Origin: Acanthaster planci
Taxonomy: Eukaryota; Echinodermata; Asteroidea; Valvatida; Acanthasteridae
DNA length: 64,000 bases
Direction of reading: 5' to 3'
NCBI RefSeq assembly: GCF_001949145.1
Contig: NW_019091416.1
Coordinates: 563,406 to 627,405 of the forward strand
Part shown: one piece after another, positions 33,254-46,800 of the stretch
How the letters are laid out: each line of letters opens with the position of its first letter
Numbering within the stretch: position 1 is the stretch's first letter
Translations under genes and position numbers: made by a program
The notes under the pieces: generated by a model
Told to the model about the DNA's origin: nothing
Seen by the model: only the letters and a program-made list of their open reading frames with translations
Databases searched by the model: none

Positions 33254-36222
33254 CTAATAACACGGCATGTAGATTTGCACCTCGACGGCTCGGCCAGCAT
33301 CACCCAGTATTTCAAGGCGCAGGATATCAAGCGAGGAGGTCGTATGGTTCATACGAAGCAGAGGCGCGTCGTTCCCGCTTTTCCCAATGTGCATCTCGCT
33401 AGCGTTATTCACGACCGCCAACCAGAAGCGACCGAAGCCTCCCTCGGTCCCCACGCCCGCATCAGTCAGGGAGACATGGTCAAATGTGCCGAACTGAATC
33501 ATTTGAACCCCGTCCGAGCTAAATACTGGAATCGAGCATAAAGACAGAAAAAATTGTGACCGATTTTATTCTGATAATGGTGGATCTGTGCTGGTTGGAT
33601 ACAGGCCTAGGTTTAATTTGTTACTGTAATTGACAATTTTTTCCACGCAATTCATAGGCGTACGACTAAATCTGCCATACTCATTACGGCGTAATAATAC
33701 TTAAAGGGTATTTTTGAATGAGTATTTACTAGTAATGGATGAATTATGAAAAATGAACCTCCTTTTAAAAGAGCGGTATACGCCTTTCGTCATTCCGTGT
33801 GTCTTTTTGGTACATGGTACCATGTTCATTTCGCTTTGAAACAAATCGACGACTGTATTACTCCGGATTTCAATGGCAGCAATATTCAAAATGAAATGCA
33901 TCGTATTCGAGAATAGTATACATGTACGTCTGCGCGAGGTCGGAACTGTATGGAATTTGCATAACATCAGGTCCTATGTTCTCGAATGACCTTGCCTAGC
34001 TTGTTGAAACACCGAACTGGTTCATTTTAATGAGACACGACTGTTCCATGATCATTTGATCTAATTTTATCATGTAGCCGCGGTCAGAGTTGTTATGATT
34101 CAAGTCAACGACTTGACTCGATTCCTACTCGAGTCACAATTTTTGGCGACTCGACTCCCAACGGGTAAATGAATCGATTCGACCCGAGTATACATGTACC
34201 TGCCAGCAAATGACTCGAGTCCCTCATCAGAAAACCCGACTTGAGTGAAAGTTATTAAGACTCGAGTCCGAAAATAAAGCAAACTACTTTTACGACAAAA
34301 CATATTTGGAATGACTTACAATGGTGGTGAATAATACAATATTCATGTCATGTGTTACTTCCATATAGGGAAAGATGTGGTGTGACCACATACTGTACAA
34401 ATCTAAACATGTCCCCAAACGACTTTCTCTTTTGTTTGAATTTGTCGTATTGTGCTACAGTATTTGTGACTCGATTTGACTCGAGCTTAATACCTGAATC
34501 GACTTGACTCGATATTTTTGCCTAATGAACTCGCCTCAAGTCACTACGTTAAACAATGACTCGACTCGAGTAATAAAACTTAGTGACTCGTTACAACTCT
34601 TGCCACAGTTGCCCCCCCCATGCGATCAGCTCAGACTTACCAATGTAGTACAACTTCTCAAGACTGTCCCCATAGACATAGATGCCAATGCTGGCAGGAG
34701 TTCTTACGCTGAACTCCAGTTGTTTCAATGAGGAGTTGAACAGACCTTGAGTAGGATATCGAAACGGCTCTTCCTCTTGGTATGATTCAGTTGTGAATGT
34801 GACGCATGCCTCAGTGACGCCGTCGACTGAAGTCACTGGGAAAGGAGACACGATCGAGTCGGTCGATACATGTGGTATGAAAACTGCGAAAGAAAGGAGT
34901 TTCTGCCATCCTGAAATTCCCCCTTAAGGCGCCTATCCATAATTTATGAACCTTTTTGGATCCGTTCCATATCTGTTTCCTGGATTCCCTCCTGTACCAT
35001 CTCAGTGAACTTTCTGAAACTGACCTTACAGACGTAAGGCGCACTGAGTTTTGATGTATTCCAAAGTAAAGGCCCATTTCTCCTTTTTGGGGGGAGGGGG
35101 AATTGAACTACTGAAGCGAGATAGTATCAAGGAATAGCATACGGTTTCGTTGTTGGTGGTGTTGTTGTTTGTTGTCGTTTGTCTCTGTTGTTGTTGTCGT
35201 CGTTGTTTTGTTGTCGTTGTCGTCATGGTCGTTCCCTGCCCATTCGGGGGTTAAATTACAAAGTTCCGATTTCGCCTTTATGTATTAATCCTTTGGCGTT
35301 CCAATTGGTCATATCTTAAATTCTCCTTTCCGTTATATATTCTGCTACTGTACATGTACAACAACCACAACGTTGGCAATTAATGCTACTGACACGAGTT
35401 TAAATGCATCGCGCAATTGCTCGCCGTCCTCAACCGGTACTGCTTGCTTACCTTTCTGGTCGTCACCTCCCCAGCATCGTCCCTCTAGATTCGGCAGGAC
35501 TGATTTCAACCACAGGCGCTTGTGGAATATCTCCCCTGGACCTGGCGGAGGAGGCACGAGGCCAAAGTACAGCGTACGCATCTTGCTCTCTGCGTGTGTC
35601 AGTTGCGCTAACAGGAAAGAAAATTGCTTCATTGTGACGATAGCTTGGGGCATTACCATTAAAACTCTAACTTTTGAGTGAGTGGAATCTATCGGTCCTC
35701 TCCAGAATTTTCAGAACAAAATAACTTGCGTCATATTTCGCCGGAATTAACTAATCACGAAAAGCGATGGTGATTATGTACCGTTTCACCCTGAAGATGA
35801 TCAACAGATAATCATATATAGCTATGATTCAGCCCGATGGGTTCACGCCAAATGAATGACATCTTAAATCGGTGATATTTTGGTGTAATGGTGTCGACAA
35901 GTTTTAGCAGATTTAGATCCCAGAAAATGTTCCCATCGTGCAAAAGGATAAACCGTCATCTCAAAAAAGGGAGGAAAAAATCTAAAGATTATTAGTGCTA
36001 CCGCATAAAGAGACTCAAAAGGGTTGTTCTTTCTCCAACCCTTCCTCCATTGAATTCCGCAGTTTTCAGTTTTGAATTGCTGTCTGATCTTTTCGGGTCA
36101 GTCAAAGTGGATTGTTCAGCAAAGAGGAATATCTTTGAACCATCTACACTGGACCAAATCTTACCTTGGTAAGAAGTCAAACCAAACAGTAAGGTAGCTA
36201 AGGTTGATAGGACTATCTCCAT
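33254..36222 (-). CDS. Unrecognised secreted protein (4 exons, 242 aa)
   Basis: Exons on the minus strand are 36165-36222, 35452-35607, 34641-34883 and 33254-33525. All three introns are phase 1, and the joined frame is open for 243 codons ending in TAG. The first exon encodes a signal peptide (about residues 1-19, Leu/Ala/Val-rich core). The ATG at 36222 has a strong context (aaaATGg), while an in-frame ATG at 36243 does not. There is no membrane segment or GPI-type tail. Three glycosylation sequons (NSS, NAS, NHT) and three cysteines are visible. The C-terminal half is beta-rich, with a GRFWLAVVNNASEMHIGKSG stretch that faintly recalls the Methyltransf_FA (farnesoic-acid O-methyltransferase-like) fold. 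That resemblance is weak and should not be read as an enzyme call. Phase-1 exon symmetry is typical of extracellular modules. Function unknown. Confidence 0.75.
34095..34595. repeat. GACTCGAGTC-rich degenerate repeat in intron 3 of the secreted-protein gene
   Basis: Many irregular GACTCGAGTC, CGACTTGACTCG and TCGATTCGAC units in both orientations, in two clusters (34100-34270 and 34480-34595). Related by eye to the CAAGTC tracts elsewhere in the window. Confidence 0.6.
35138..35225. repeat. GTT/GTC trinucleotide microsatellite
   Basis: Imperfect gttgttg/gtcgttg repeats for about 88 bases in intron 2 of the secreted-protein gene. On the minus strand they produce a Gln/Thr/Asn-rich open frame that is not a gene. 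Confidence 0.8.
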
Positions 36223-38226
36223 TTTAGAGGGAACGTGCAGCATACGCAGCTGTGGGAGTCAGATGCTGCCTACAAAGACACCAATCGTAATTTGTAATTT
36301 CTCTTGATGGGTTGTCATTAACCAGCTGATAGCTTTTCAGCCTAAGGGTGACACCCGTTCTTCGATGGACCCCGCGGCTAAGCTCGTTTGCGGGCGATCG
36401 TCAGCATCAATAGCTTCTTTAATGGGCTGAACCTTTCAAACCAATGGCGACGGTACATGTAGCCAATCCGTTCAATTACTTCATGCTCTTTCGGATCCCA
36501 GAGAGTGATTCTGACCTCGGTCTTTTTCAAAATGACTGAGCTAACATCTGATGCTATTTGGGGAGAGCGATTGACAAGGAGTAAAAAGTATAATTAAGAA
36601 ATTATTAATGCTGACATGTACCCAGTGGGATTTTACCACCTTCCCGTCACTGTTCAAGCTTCCTACTATCTAGAGTATTAAATTCCATTCTATTTGGATA
36701 AAACAAAATCCTTGCTTTGAAAATCTTCCTAAGTTTATTTTGTTTGCAATATGTGGTTGAAACCATAAGATGCTTTGAAAATTGTATTGTTAATGAGTAG
36801 ATTTTTTAATTTGAATTATGTATCTGTCCTTTTTTCAGGTAAAATAAAAGTGATGTTTGAAATAAAGAGAGTAAAATATTATACCCACACCCGTCCGCAA
36901 AAACTCAACCTAAAAAAATTGCCCTTGGGCACTTTTCGAATTCTTCTTTTTCAGAGTACAGTATTCTAATAGAAAGACACTAAGCCTTAGATGGTAACTG
37001 AAATAGATTTGGTTTAAAAATACAAAAGCCAAAATGTACATCTGTGTCTCAGTCAACCTCCTTTTCAATTTTTACCTCACTTTTTAATAGGGTGTTTGCT
37101 GCCTTTCTGGTGTTTATGCAAATGAATATTTCCATGTTTCCCTAATGTTCGACCATGAAAAGTAGTTTCTTATGAGGGACTTTGTCAAGGGCCTTGGGAA
37201 AAGTTTGATATGATGACGTCAACTCGTTTTTGATCATCCATGGGAGTAGCAATATCATTCACTACTGTGATTAGTTGGGTGTCACGGGGGTGCTTGAACA
37301 AAAGCCGTGTTCAACTGGGTTCAAGATTGTTTTCTTTAAAGATCAATTAATATGACATTACATCTCAGACCGATCTGGTAGACAAGTCATTATTGAGAAG
37401 CGTTTGACTGAAAACATTCATGTCCTGGGGGAATTTTTCTTGGTTACTTTCGTTTAATAATAAATGAAAAGAAATTGGGCAAAAATAGAACCTTCGTTTT
37501 GGTGAGTTTGGCTTTTCGGTTCGTTTCCACTAGTGCAACCCCATGGCCACTCATAGATACCTGGTATCACTTAACAATAAAAAACAATACTGGAGTAGAC
37601 AGTGAAAGCGAAATCTAAGATGGTTTCTTTTTTTGCGGCCACATGTCCTTGTCGGGCCACCCGCTGCTTCTTCTCGGTTGTGACTACAGATGTTAAGCAG
37701 TAAAGTATGACATTTTGTCACTGTAGCCTCATACCCCGATTCGACAGCAGACGTAGAGGAGGACGTATCTTGTTTTTAGGCAATTACAGTTGGTGATTAA
37801 CCATATTCGCGTCGATAGTTTAGTGCCTATTCAGCAAAAAAAGGACAATGCATCCAGTCTCACTCCACTGTGAAGAGGAACAAATTAGACGAAACCAGAT
37901 AATAGAAACGAAGTTTCATGTCGATAGAGGTTTCGGAGATAGTGGAAATCGTATAATAATCGCGTTGTACGTTCTGGACAATAGAGGGCGTACGCGGTCA
38001 CATTTGCATGATTGGAGTACTTTTTTCATTTAAGTGGAAACAAACGAACCCCAATGTAGTTATGGTGGTGATCGTAAACGATATTTTCCTCGCAAATTGT
38101 CGACATTGTTTATATTACTGTGATTGAATAATAACATGGAAGCTCTATGAAATGGGACTCATCACTATATAGTAGCTTTTCAGAGAATTAGAGCTCTTGC
38201 GAAATTTGATTTGCCGTGACTTCAAC
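36223..38226. promoter_or_regulatory. Divergent intergenic region between the secreted-protein gene and KATNIP
   Basis: A 2.0 kb interval separates two outward-facing start codons, so it should hold both promoters. I see no clear TATA box, initiator or CpG-rich block that fixes either start site; a short GC-rich stretch near 36355-36405 (ccccgcggctaagctcg and onward) is the most CpG-dense part. No gene is supported inside. Confidence 0.4.
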
Positions 38227-40858
38227 ATGGAACGTAAGTAGGCCTACATCATGTCATTCATTGTACGTGGAAACATTCATCATCATCACGACGTTCATTG
38301 GCCAATGTTGGCTATTGTCTTTGAACTTGATTTTGAAGTTCAACTAAGCTAGTAATACTTTGGGGGTTGTCAATTTCGGAACCCCCCTTTTTTAAAGGAA
38401 GAATTAGATTTAAGCTTTCAGGCACCTAAGTAGATGACAATGACATTATTTCTCCAAACTGCAGGGTTATAATTTTGTAGAAAGAAAAGAGGGCAGGGTT
38501 TTGAATTTCAGGGTCCTGAAAATTTGTGAAATTGACCGTCTACGATACTTCTGCTCCATGAGGGTGCACAGCAATGCAGGCTGTCTCTCCTATATCCATT
38601 ATCATCAGAAAGTTGGATGATTGTATGTTCCTCTGCCTTACCCATGTTATCCCTGCCCCACCCTTCGTTTATTGACATGGGAAGAGCTCTGTACATGGAC
38701 ATCACTTGACCCCTGTGTACAAACTCTGTGAAACTGGTCTGAAAATTTCTAATTTCTTTCTAAGTAAATACTTACATATTTTCCCTCCTAAATTTGAATT
38801 TTTAGGACATGTTGTCACATTCTGATGGCTGATAAACTACTTAATGTTCCTTCTGGATTCTGTGCAATGGCTGTTGCTAGACATTTCTCTCATCAGTACC
38901 CACTATCTGCCGTGTATAATCTGCATAGTAAGCTATGCACTTTGAGTGTAGATGTCAGTGACGTGGTGTACGTGCCAAGGTCATTAGTCATCAACGACTG
39001 TATAGGCGTATTCAGGATTATTTTGGAATTTGATTCATGTCACATTCAATTGTTGATTTTATTATTTGTTTAGCTGGTCACAGGAGACAGTGGCAAAAAG
39101 GAGAGTTTCCCATGCCACCTCCTAAGGAACAACAGGTAACCTTCAATCTGTCACCAAATCTGTTTGTTTCTAGTTTGGATTAGAAACTGAAAATGGGTCC
39201 TGACCTTATACTAGGGAGATATCTTGGGGTTTTGTTTGTTGAAAGTCTAGCTTTGATTATTTTTCAAGGAAACTTAGGGATACCCAACAGTCACACTTTT
39301 TTGGCTGATGCATGGTTTTGAAATCAGAAGGAAGCCGTGTGCCATGTTACATGTATCTGTGGTGTTAAATGTATGTCACATGTGGACATTTGTTGGCAAG
39401 TTGTCACTCACCTGCAAATCGTGAAACCTTGTGATCAAATCCTGGCTAAAACCACCAATGATCATCATAATTGTCTATTAATTTAAGCAAGTAATGTGTG
39501 CCACCTCTCCAGCGATAGCCTGCAGGAATCAGTACACAAATAGCTCTGTATTTCTGTAGAGTCTTACAGTTAGTTATCGATGAGATCTTTCCTTCCCCCC
39601 CAAATAAAAAAAAAACTGGAGGGGAAATTCCCTTAAGAAAATATAAATATCAGTATGAAGCACTTGTAAGTTGTGGAGTAGTTGTATTGTTCTTATTTCC
39701 AAGATTCCAAGGGATTAATGTTCTGCCAAACATTATCTTCCTCCAGACAAGCAGTGTGAGGGAAGATGTACCGGACAGATACGATAAATACCTGCTGTTT
39801 CTTCAAAGGAAAAACAGGTAATAAACTTGTTACCGAATGCTTATATAGTCACTGTTCAGCAGCAAGCCTGCAAGAATTGCGTGGGAGTTGCAGTAAATGC
39901 AGCAGAGCCTCTCAAACGTTGTTTGAATTGGATGCTGAATGCACAAGTATCCCAGCCCCCCAGCACTTTGTGGCCAAACTGTGTTCTAGTTAGCCTTTAA
40001 AGTTGCTGGTTGATTTGATCACCAGCTTATGGAAGTGTTCTTCACATTGTTAAATGACAACTCAGGCCTACAGTATACATGTACTTTTCAAGGAATTCTA
40101 ATTTCTATGTAGTAAAATGTTGAAATTGGTGTTTTCTTTGTGGATCGTCATTTTGGAGTGAGAAAATTCAAATCAAGGGAATTCCATGAAGCTGCTCAGT
40201 GAGACTTCTTAAATTCAGCTGAGAAGTCTGCTCAGAAGTGATTTTTTTACTTGTAGAAGGCAGTGTCCCAAACAGACTTCCAGAGCTATTACTACTGTAT
40301 AGGAGTTTATTGCATGTGCCTACATGCTTGTAATCAGTGGAAACCTATGTAGCTTTCTTCTGCCCTCAATGTGATTGGTTCACACAAATGTGCAGAGGCC
40401 TAAACATCTCTTCCAAAGTGGGCCCCTATACTGGAGCCGTTTAATGGAAAACGATGTAAAAGGATCGTGCTTGAACAAGGGCTTATAAACAGGTGTAGCA
40501 AGTTGTAAAATGTACGAGTGAAGTAACGTGAATGACATGGAGCGGGAAAGTGAAAAGCGATGGTAGAGGGCGCTAGACTAGATTACTGTGGATGAGCAGC
40601 CCGAGAGCAGAACTCAAGGCAGGACAAGCTTTAAACATTAGAAATGTGGAGGTTGCAGGTTTGTGCATGTTTGCTTTTACTGTTTTCACAGAGTGTTGAA
40701 AAAGCTGAAGGCTAAGGATGACCGACAAATCCAGCTGGAGCAGAAAGAGCAAGGCTTCTCCCTGTACGTCAATGGGGCTAATCAGAAGCTTGGTCTGACA
40801 GGCCTTGTCAAGCACTCACCGAGGAGGCCCAGCTCCAAGAAGCCCAAAACAGCCGGAG
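38227..40858 (+). other. KATNIP: KATNIP exons 1-4: N-terminal conserved region
   Basis: Exon 1 contributes only ATG GAA C before a good donor (gtaagt). Exon 2 continues in phase as PGHRRQW..MPPPKEQQ. Exons 3-4 give RYDKYLLFLQRKNRVLKKLK, a charged, probably coiled segment, then EQGFSLYVNGAN, which I recognise from vertebrate KATNIP. If exon 1 is wrong, translation could begin at the ATG of the MPPPKEQQ segment in exon 2. Confidence 0.8.
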
Positions 40859-43800
40859 GTCTGTTAGTCTAGCCTGTCGTTGTGCTTGTCTCTGTGTGTC
40901 CATCTGGGTGTCTACAAGGAAGTTTTTGAAAAATTTAACGGTTCGGACCCTTTGCTCAGAGCACCTGGGACCAATGTCTTTGAGCTGCTCAGCATAGAAA
41001 TTTATGTTTAACCTAAACTAAGATTGGTGGGCAAACTGTTACTTAATAAATGGTTGGTTCCGACCTTTGTTTCTTGTTTTGCTAAGTACATAACATTTGG
41101 CTTTGTAATAGTTTTGACTTAACATTTTCGTGAAATTGGATGCCGTAAGTGCTGCCCAGTAAGAGCATCTGCCTTTGTGTTTGCCTGTTCCTGTCTGGAA
41201 CACAGTGACAATATTTGCCTTTTTTAACTTTTGGCATCAGACCCCAACTGAAGATGCTCTGCCAAATCTGCTTCTGGCCACTGCCAAGGTCGTGGGGTCA
41301 GTTCTAGAATTTGCGGTTGATGATGGCCATTGGCCAAGGTCTTGCTAATTGAAATTATGTGTAACCTGTTTGCACATTCACAAGTGGTTGGAAAAGATTA
41401 CAGAAGGGCTTGTCAGATCATTTCTTCAAATCCTGCCGTCTGGCATATATTGCGGTGCAGATGTTCCTCGTCGCCCAGTGAAGGGTCTCCATGGTTACCA
41501 GGAGGAAGATGAGAAGGAAGATGCAAGCCGGGCCAAGACAGCACCCAGCAAGGTACAGAGGAAGAACTGGTTGCAGGTGAGTCCCTGATCTCCCCCCAAC
41601 ATCGCAGGGATGGTTTCAGTGTGAGACACTTGACAACGTGCTCACTTTGGGAACAATGAGCAGAATTTATATGAGACCATATCAACTCCTGGACTCACCG
41701 GACTTGATGTAATAAGGTGCGTCTATGTCAGCACATTACAAAGCTGTAGAGTGTATTTTAATCATATTATACAGACAAGTAGGGACATTACATTCTGTGA
41801 GTGCTCAGTGGCAGTTGAGTCATATGCTCTAGTCTCTCCTGTGGAGTTCCTCCGAAAATGCGACATAAACATTTTCAACTAGTAAACATTAACCCTCTCT
41901 GACCTAGAAGTGCTATATAGTGGAGGTCATTACGCACAATTCGCATTTGAAGATCATAAATGTCGACGGTCAGTGCATTCCTTCGTGCACATCTGATATT
42001 TTCCCACCAGAGGGACATTGTTTTCAATTAAAATCATGACATCTCTTTTTCCTATACAGGGCAAATGCTGTTGACCTCTGTCTAATATGAATCATTGTGT
42101 GAACAGTTTCAACAGGCTGGAAGAAATAACACCAGTATATTCAGAGTTTGGCAGACTCGCCTTAGTGTGTGTGCAGGAGAGGAACTGATTGGATATTGGG
42201 TTTGCTGTGGAGTTTCTGGTTGGCTGCAGATTTGGTTTTTTAGGAATGACCGGTTTCATATTCTTGTTCTGTAGGAATCCTTCGACATCAAGACCAATGA
42301 GGGAGAGAAGCTTCGGGTCAGGTCAAGGTGGGGCAGAGGTCAGTCGTCAAGATGTAACAAGCATTGTGACTTGAAATTACACACAAGTCTATGGTAATGG
42401 CTGTAGCCATTTTCCTTAGAGATGTGCGTATTTTCAAGCCATAGCCAAGTAAATAGGACCACGGCCTTATTACAGTTATTCGGTGATCAGGTGTCGTCAT
42501 TGAACAGTTGATGCAACTGCCTAACAAAGTATGTCAGAAAGCCTCTTTGTTTTGTTGTTTTTAAGACATGTTACCCTTGATTGTATTTGTAGTTTGTTTT
42601 GAAGACCTACTTGTCCTTTTCAATTACTCTTTGTCTAAGGAGATGTCTTTCTTTTGGATTCCTGGTGACATTTGGAAGAGACTTTTGTGCTTTACATTTT
42701 AGTTTGCTCAGCAAATCATCTTCTTTGCCACAGATGAAGATGATGCAGATTGTGACTATGAAGATGACTTTGAGATGTACGAGAGCGTGAAAGCATCCCT
42801 ACCTCCGACCAACACATCCCCTCCTCAACAGCAGGCCTGTGCATCTTCCGAGGAGCATCCTGAACAAGAGGACTATGATAAGGTTTGTTTCTCAGCCTCT
42901 CGTAGATGGGGTCAGCGGTTGTGTTCTGAGGCTGCACATGTACAGTTTGTGGCCTGCACTGGTCTGAATTGTGGTTTCAACACGTGCATGTGAAATGGTG
43001 TAGATTTCAAACACGTTCAGCGGTTGAATCTTAAATGACATCTTAAAAAGACGGCGTAAATGGCTTTCATATGTGCTTCAATCGATCGAGCCCGTACCCT
43101 TCATAACATAGGAAGCAATCTTTGTGGCAAGTTTCTGAAATCTTGAATCTTTTAAAAGAATACTTTATTACTTTTAAACCGCTGTGTTTCTCCTGGAAAC
43201 TGTTGGTGATTTGTAAGTGGCTAGGCATAACTGATTTTTCTCATAGATTACGGAGAATCTCACGCTGATCCTTGAGGGACCCACAGATGGGGACAGTGAC
43301 GTGGAAATAGATGCTGGAGACTACAAGAAAACTGGTGTTGCCAGGGAGACTGATGAGGAAGATGAGGAGGAAGATGAGGAGGATACGAGCGACCATCTTC
43401 TCCTGAGTATTGAAGATATCAAGGTGAGTGCTTCCGTTATTGTTGCCAAGCCAGTAAATGACAGTGTCACTGGTAGATCCAGTGAGGGTTAACGGGGGAC
43501 ATGGCCCTCCCCCCCACAAGAGACTTTTTTACAAACAGTGAAAGAAAACTGATTCTGGGGAGTGTCTGTTTCTTTTTCCTTCCTTCCAAAAGCATTTAAA
43601 AAGACCCCACATTAGCCTCAATCCTCAAAAAAAATTTAAAAAATTTCCAATTTCTTGGCTCCCCCAAAATTAATTCCCCCCCCCCCCGAAAAAAATTGGT
43701 TCTGGATGTGCTCATGTACGTGTGCAGGGAAAGTTCAACGAGTTCACCTGACCCCTAGCAAATAAATCAGTTTAGTAAAATGCGTTGTCCTTTTTAGCTC

Positions 43801-46800
43801 CCAGTGTAGCACAGTGGGTGGAAAGAAGCAATTAATGCAAAATGTGTTGCTTAGGGACACATACACATTGATGCTGTGGTTAGTATCTTTATATCCCTTC
43901 TGTTACTATTGTAAAGCTGATAATCATTTTAAGCAACAAATACAGCTGCTGTTCAGTTATGAAAGCAAAATGACAGACGTGTAATTGCCATTTCTTTCAA
44001 CCATGATTTTTATTTCTTTTTTTTCTCCTTTAAGACATTAAGACGGAGTTTAGAAGCAAATGCTGACATACGAAGGAGTATCTCACACAAGGTATGAGGG
44101 ATAGTGGGGGGGGGCAGGGGATGGCAAGCTAACAGAGTTGCACTTTCATCACCTGCAATTAGTGTGTACAGTTTCTGAATATACCGAGCCCTCAACATTG
44201 ATTCACACTTAGCACATATGCATACCTCTAGAGTGTGCAACACTGACATTATCAACCAGCATCTGCAAGATTTGTTATTGTGGAGTTGAGGTTGTTAGCA
44301 TTGTGGCCAACGCTTTGAATAGCGCCTGAATCAGTTGCAAATGCAACCAAATTTTTGCCAACGCAATCATATTTTCACCATACAGTCACCATTTGTGACT
44401 TAAAAACTACATACAAAATGTACTTGAACAATTTTGAGTATGCTTAAAAATAGAAAAAGGAATGATTATGTACTGACAAATTGTTCCAGAAAGGTATAAG
44501 TGACAGCCAAATCACATCATGAATTGAATGTTAAAATGTGTTTACATTGTCCATCCGTGCAGGCCAGGGAATCATGACCAGGCCCGACACACGTGTACAC
44601 GTACACCACATGTCACACAACTAGCATATCATAATACAGGCACCGCTGAGGTCAAACCATTGACGAAATCAGGGTTCTCGTCAGGGGTTTCAGCCACAGA
44701 CGTTATGATGTCCGTGGTTTCAGCGTCTCGCAGGACACCCTGCTGCATGAATTGCACTATTTCTGACACTCTGAATCACAGCGACACCCTTTAATTCCAG
44801 AATGAGCTCTGTTTCAGGCTTGATTTACGCTGCAGCAAAAAAGCAGCAATAGCTGGAGCCCAAGCCGTGGTTTAGAAAATGGCCTGAATATCCACACATA
44901 GTGCATCAACAACTTATGTTTAGATCCAGAGCCAACCAACATTGACTTGTACCCCATGCAGATCGTGTGTGTGATCACAATATGCGTACAGTACATACAT
45001 GTACGATGTACATTGCACGTGTGGGTACATACCCTCATGAATATTCAGTGCACGTGGCAATTAGTAGCACAGTTCTGTCAAATCTGTGCACAATTAAGTG
45101 AGTTACCAACTTGAACTTACCATGTTTATTATTACATGTACTAATTGTACATAAGTTTTACTGTAGACTACGATCAAAAGTTATAGCTGCCTTTTTTGCT
45201 GGCGACAATATTTTTTCCTTTTAGGGGGTCAATTGATTACATAAGATCATAAAAGTGCTGGCACCTAGATTTTTCCCCGTTGGGAGCCAATGGCTAGCAA
45301 ATCATTTTTTTCTGTTTAACCCTAACAGTCCTCCATCCTTCACCTGTTGGAGGACTGAGGACTGTTAGGGTTAAAGGTTTGATTGTGGCTCTTGCTGAAG
45401 ATGTAATGTTTACGAAGACGAAGGTAGCTAATAAAGCAGGGAAATGTAATTTGAGATCGAGTCCTTGAGAAAGTAGGTCATGCTCCTCCCTCTGGTGATT
45501 GAAGTGTCCATAATTCATTGAGTAGAAACGGTAAATGCATAGATTCGATCATGGCAGTGTGCAGTGAAGAAAAGTTTATTCGTTTGTTTTTGAAATACTG
45601 TTTACTTACTTTCTCCACCTGCTTTATTTTAAAATAGCTTTTGAAAATTGAAATTTGTTTACTCCTTCTGGAGTACTTTGTAAACTTGTTTCTCCCAAAT
45701 GACATTCTTCTTATTACGATTCAGTCATTAGTTCTTCCGTCGTGTTCTCTTGAGAAGGACCAGAGAAGATGCACTAATTCTGTTGAAATGCTTACTTACC
45801 GTCAGTGTGATGGTAGCCCCACTTCCTCAGATGACGAGGGCGAAGATGATGTCAATGAAGATGAGACAGCCAGCAGCATGGAAGCAATGGATGAGGTCAT
45901 TGAGGAGGACATTAGCATCTTGGCTGACAGTCTGGAGACAGGGCAGGATGTTACGCTGGAGCCTGGCGATATGATTGTCCTGGAGTTTGCATCGTCCTCC
46001 AACAAAGGTCACAGATGTTTTGAAAATACTGAGTTGTTTTTTTCCAAATCTTCAGATGCAGCTGGGTTCCAGAATAATCGTCTAATATATGTTGTTAAAA
46101 CTGGATCAATATACTCCCATCTCTGGTCTTGCATGAAACGTTGTATTACTACTGTTGTGGAAAATGAAGCTGCACCGAGAACCAAGTTTTTGGCTCATTG
46201 GTCAAGATTCATGAAACTGAAACCAGTGTTGAGGACAAAGTTAAAATCTGGAAAACCCTTTATTGCCTCTACTTATTTTGTCACTGAAGAATGTGTTTTT
46301 GTCTTTTCTTTGTGAACAGGGCCAAGACAGCAGAAGATGCTTTCAGCAAAGTAAGTCATGTGCAAGAATGATTTAACAAGAGCCATTAGGAGCATTCAAA
46401 TTCTACTTCAAATTCAATTTATGCGTTATTTACTATACAGTGATTATCAGCTATTCAAAACTGTTAAGCAGTTTCATTTCATGAGTGGGGCATTCATCCT
46501 CTTTGCCTGGTGGTAAAATTGATTGCAGAAGGAAACCAGATGTGGATGAGGTTACCATGGCAACCAGACAAGCCAAAGATGGAAGGAAGGTCGCTCAGCC
46601 AGACTCCAGCAAAACCTCAGAGCTGAGGGAACTTAGAACAACTTCAGGTAGAGGGAAATCAAAACGATTCATCGTTTTCTTTGGAAGGTTTGAGCAGATT
46701 GTAGGATGAAATTGTATAAATTTAGAAGCAATGAATACACTGAAGTCTTGTTTGGAATCTTTCGACCCCTCCCCCCAGCCCACTCCCCCAGCAGGCCCCT

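Noticed and set aside
35026-35226. Gln/Thr/Asn-rich minus-strand open frame
   Set aside because: Translation of the GTT/GTC microsatellite within an intron.
44528-44794. 88-codon + strand frame in KATNIP intron 9, considered as an extra exon
   Set aside because: Exons 9 and 10 already join in phase 0, and the only acceptor-like site (before gcaccgctgag) would need phase 1 entry; no family resemblance.
46012-46319. Read-through of KATNIP exon 10 as a 224-codon single frame
   Set aside because: The frame continues past a good donor (g/gtcacag at 46007) into sequence without KATNIP character; exon 11 joins in phase from the acceptor at 46319.
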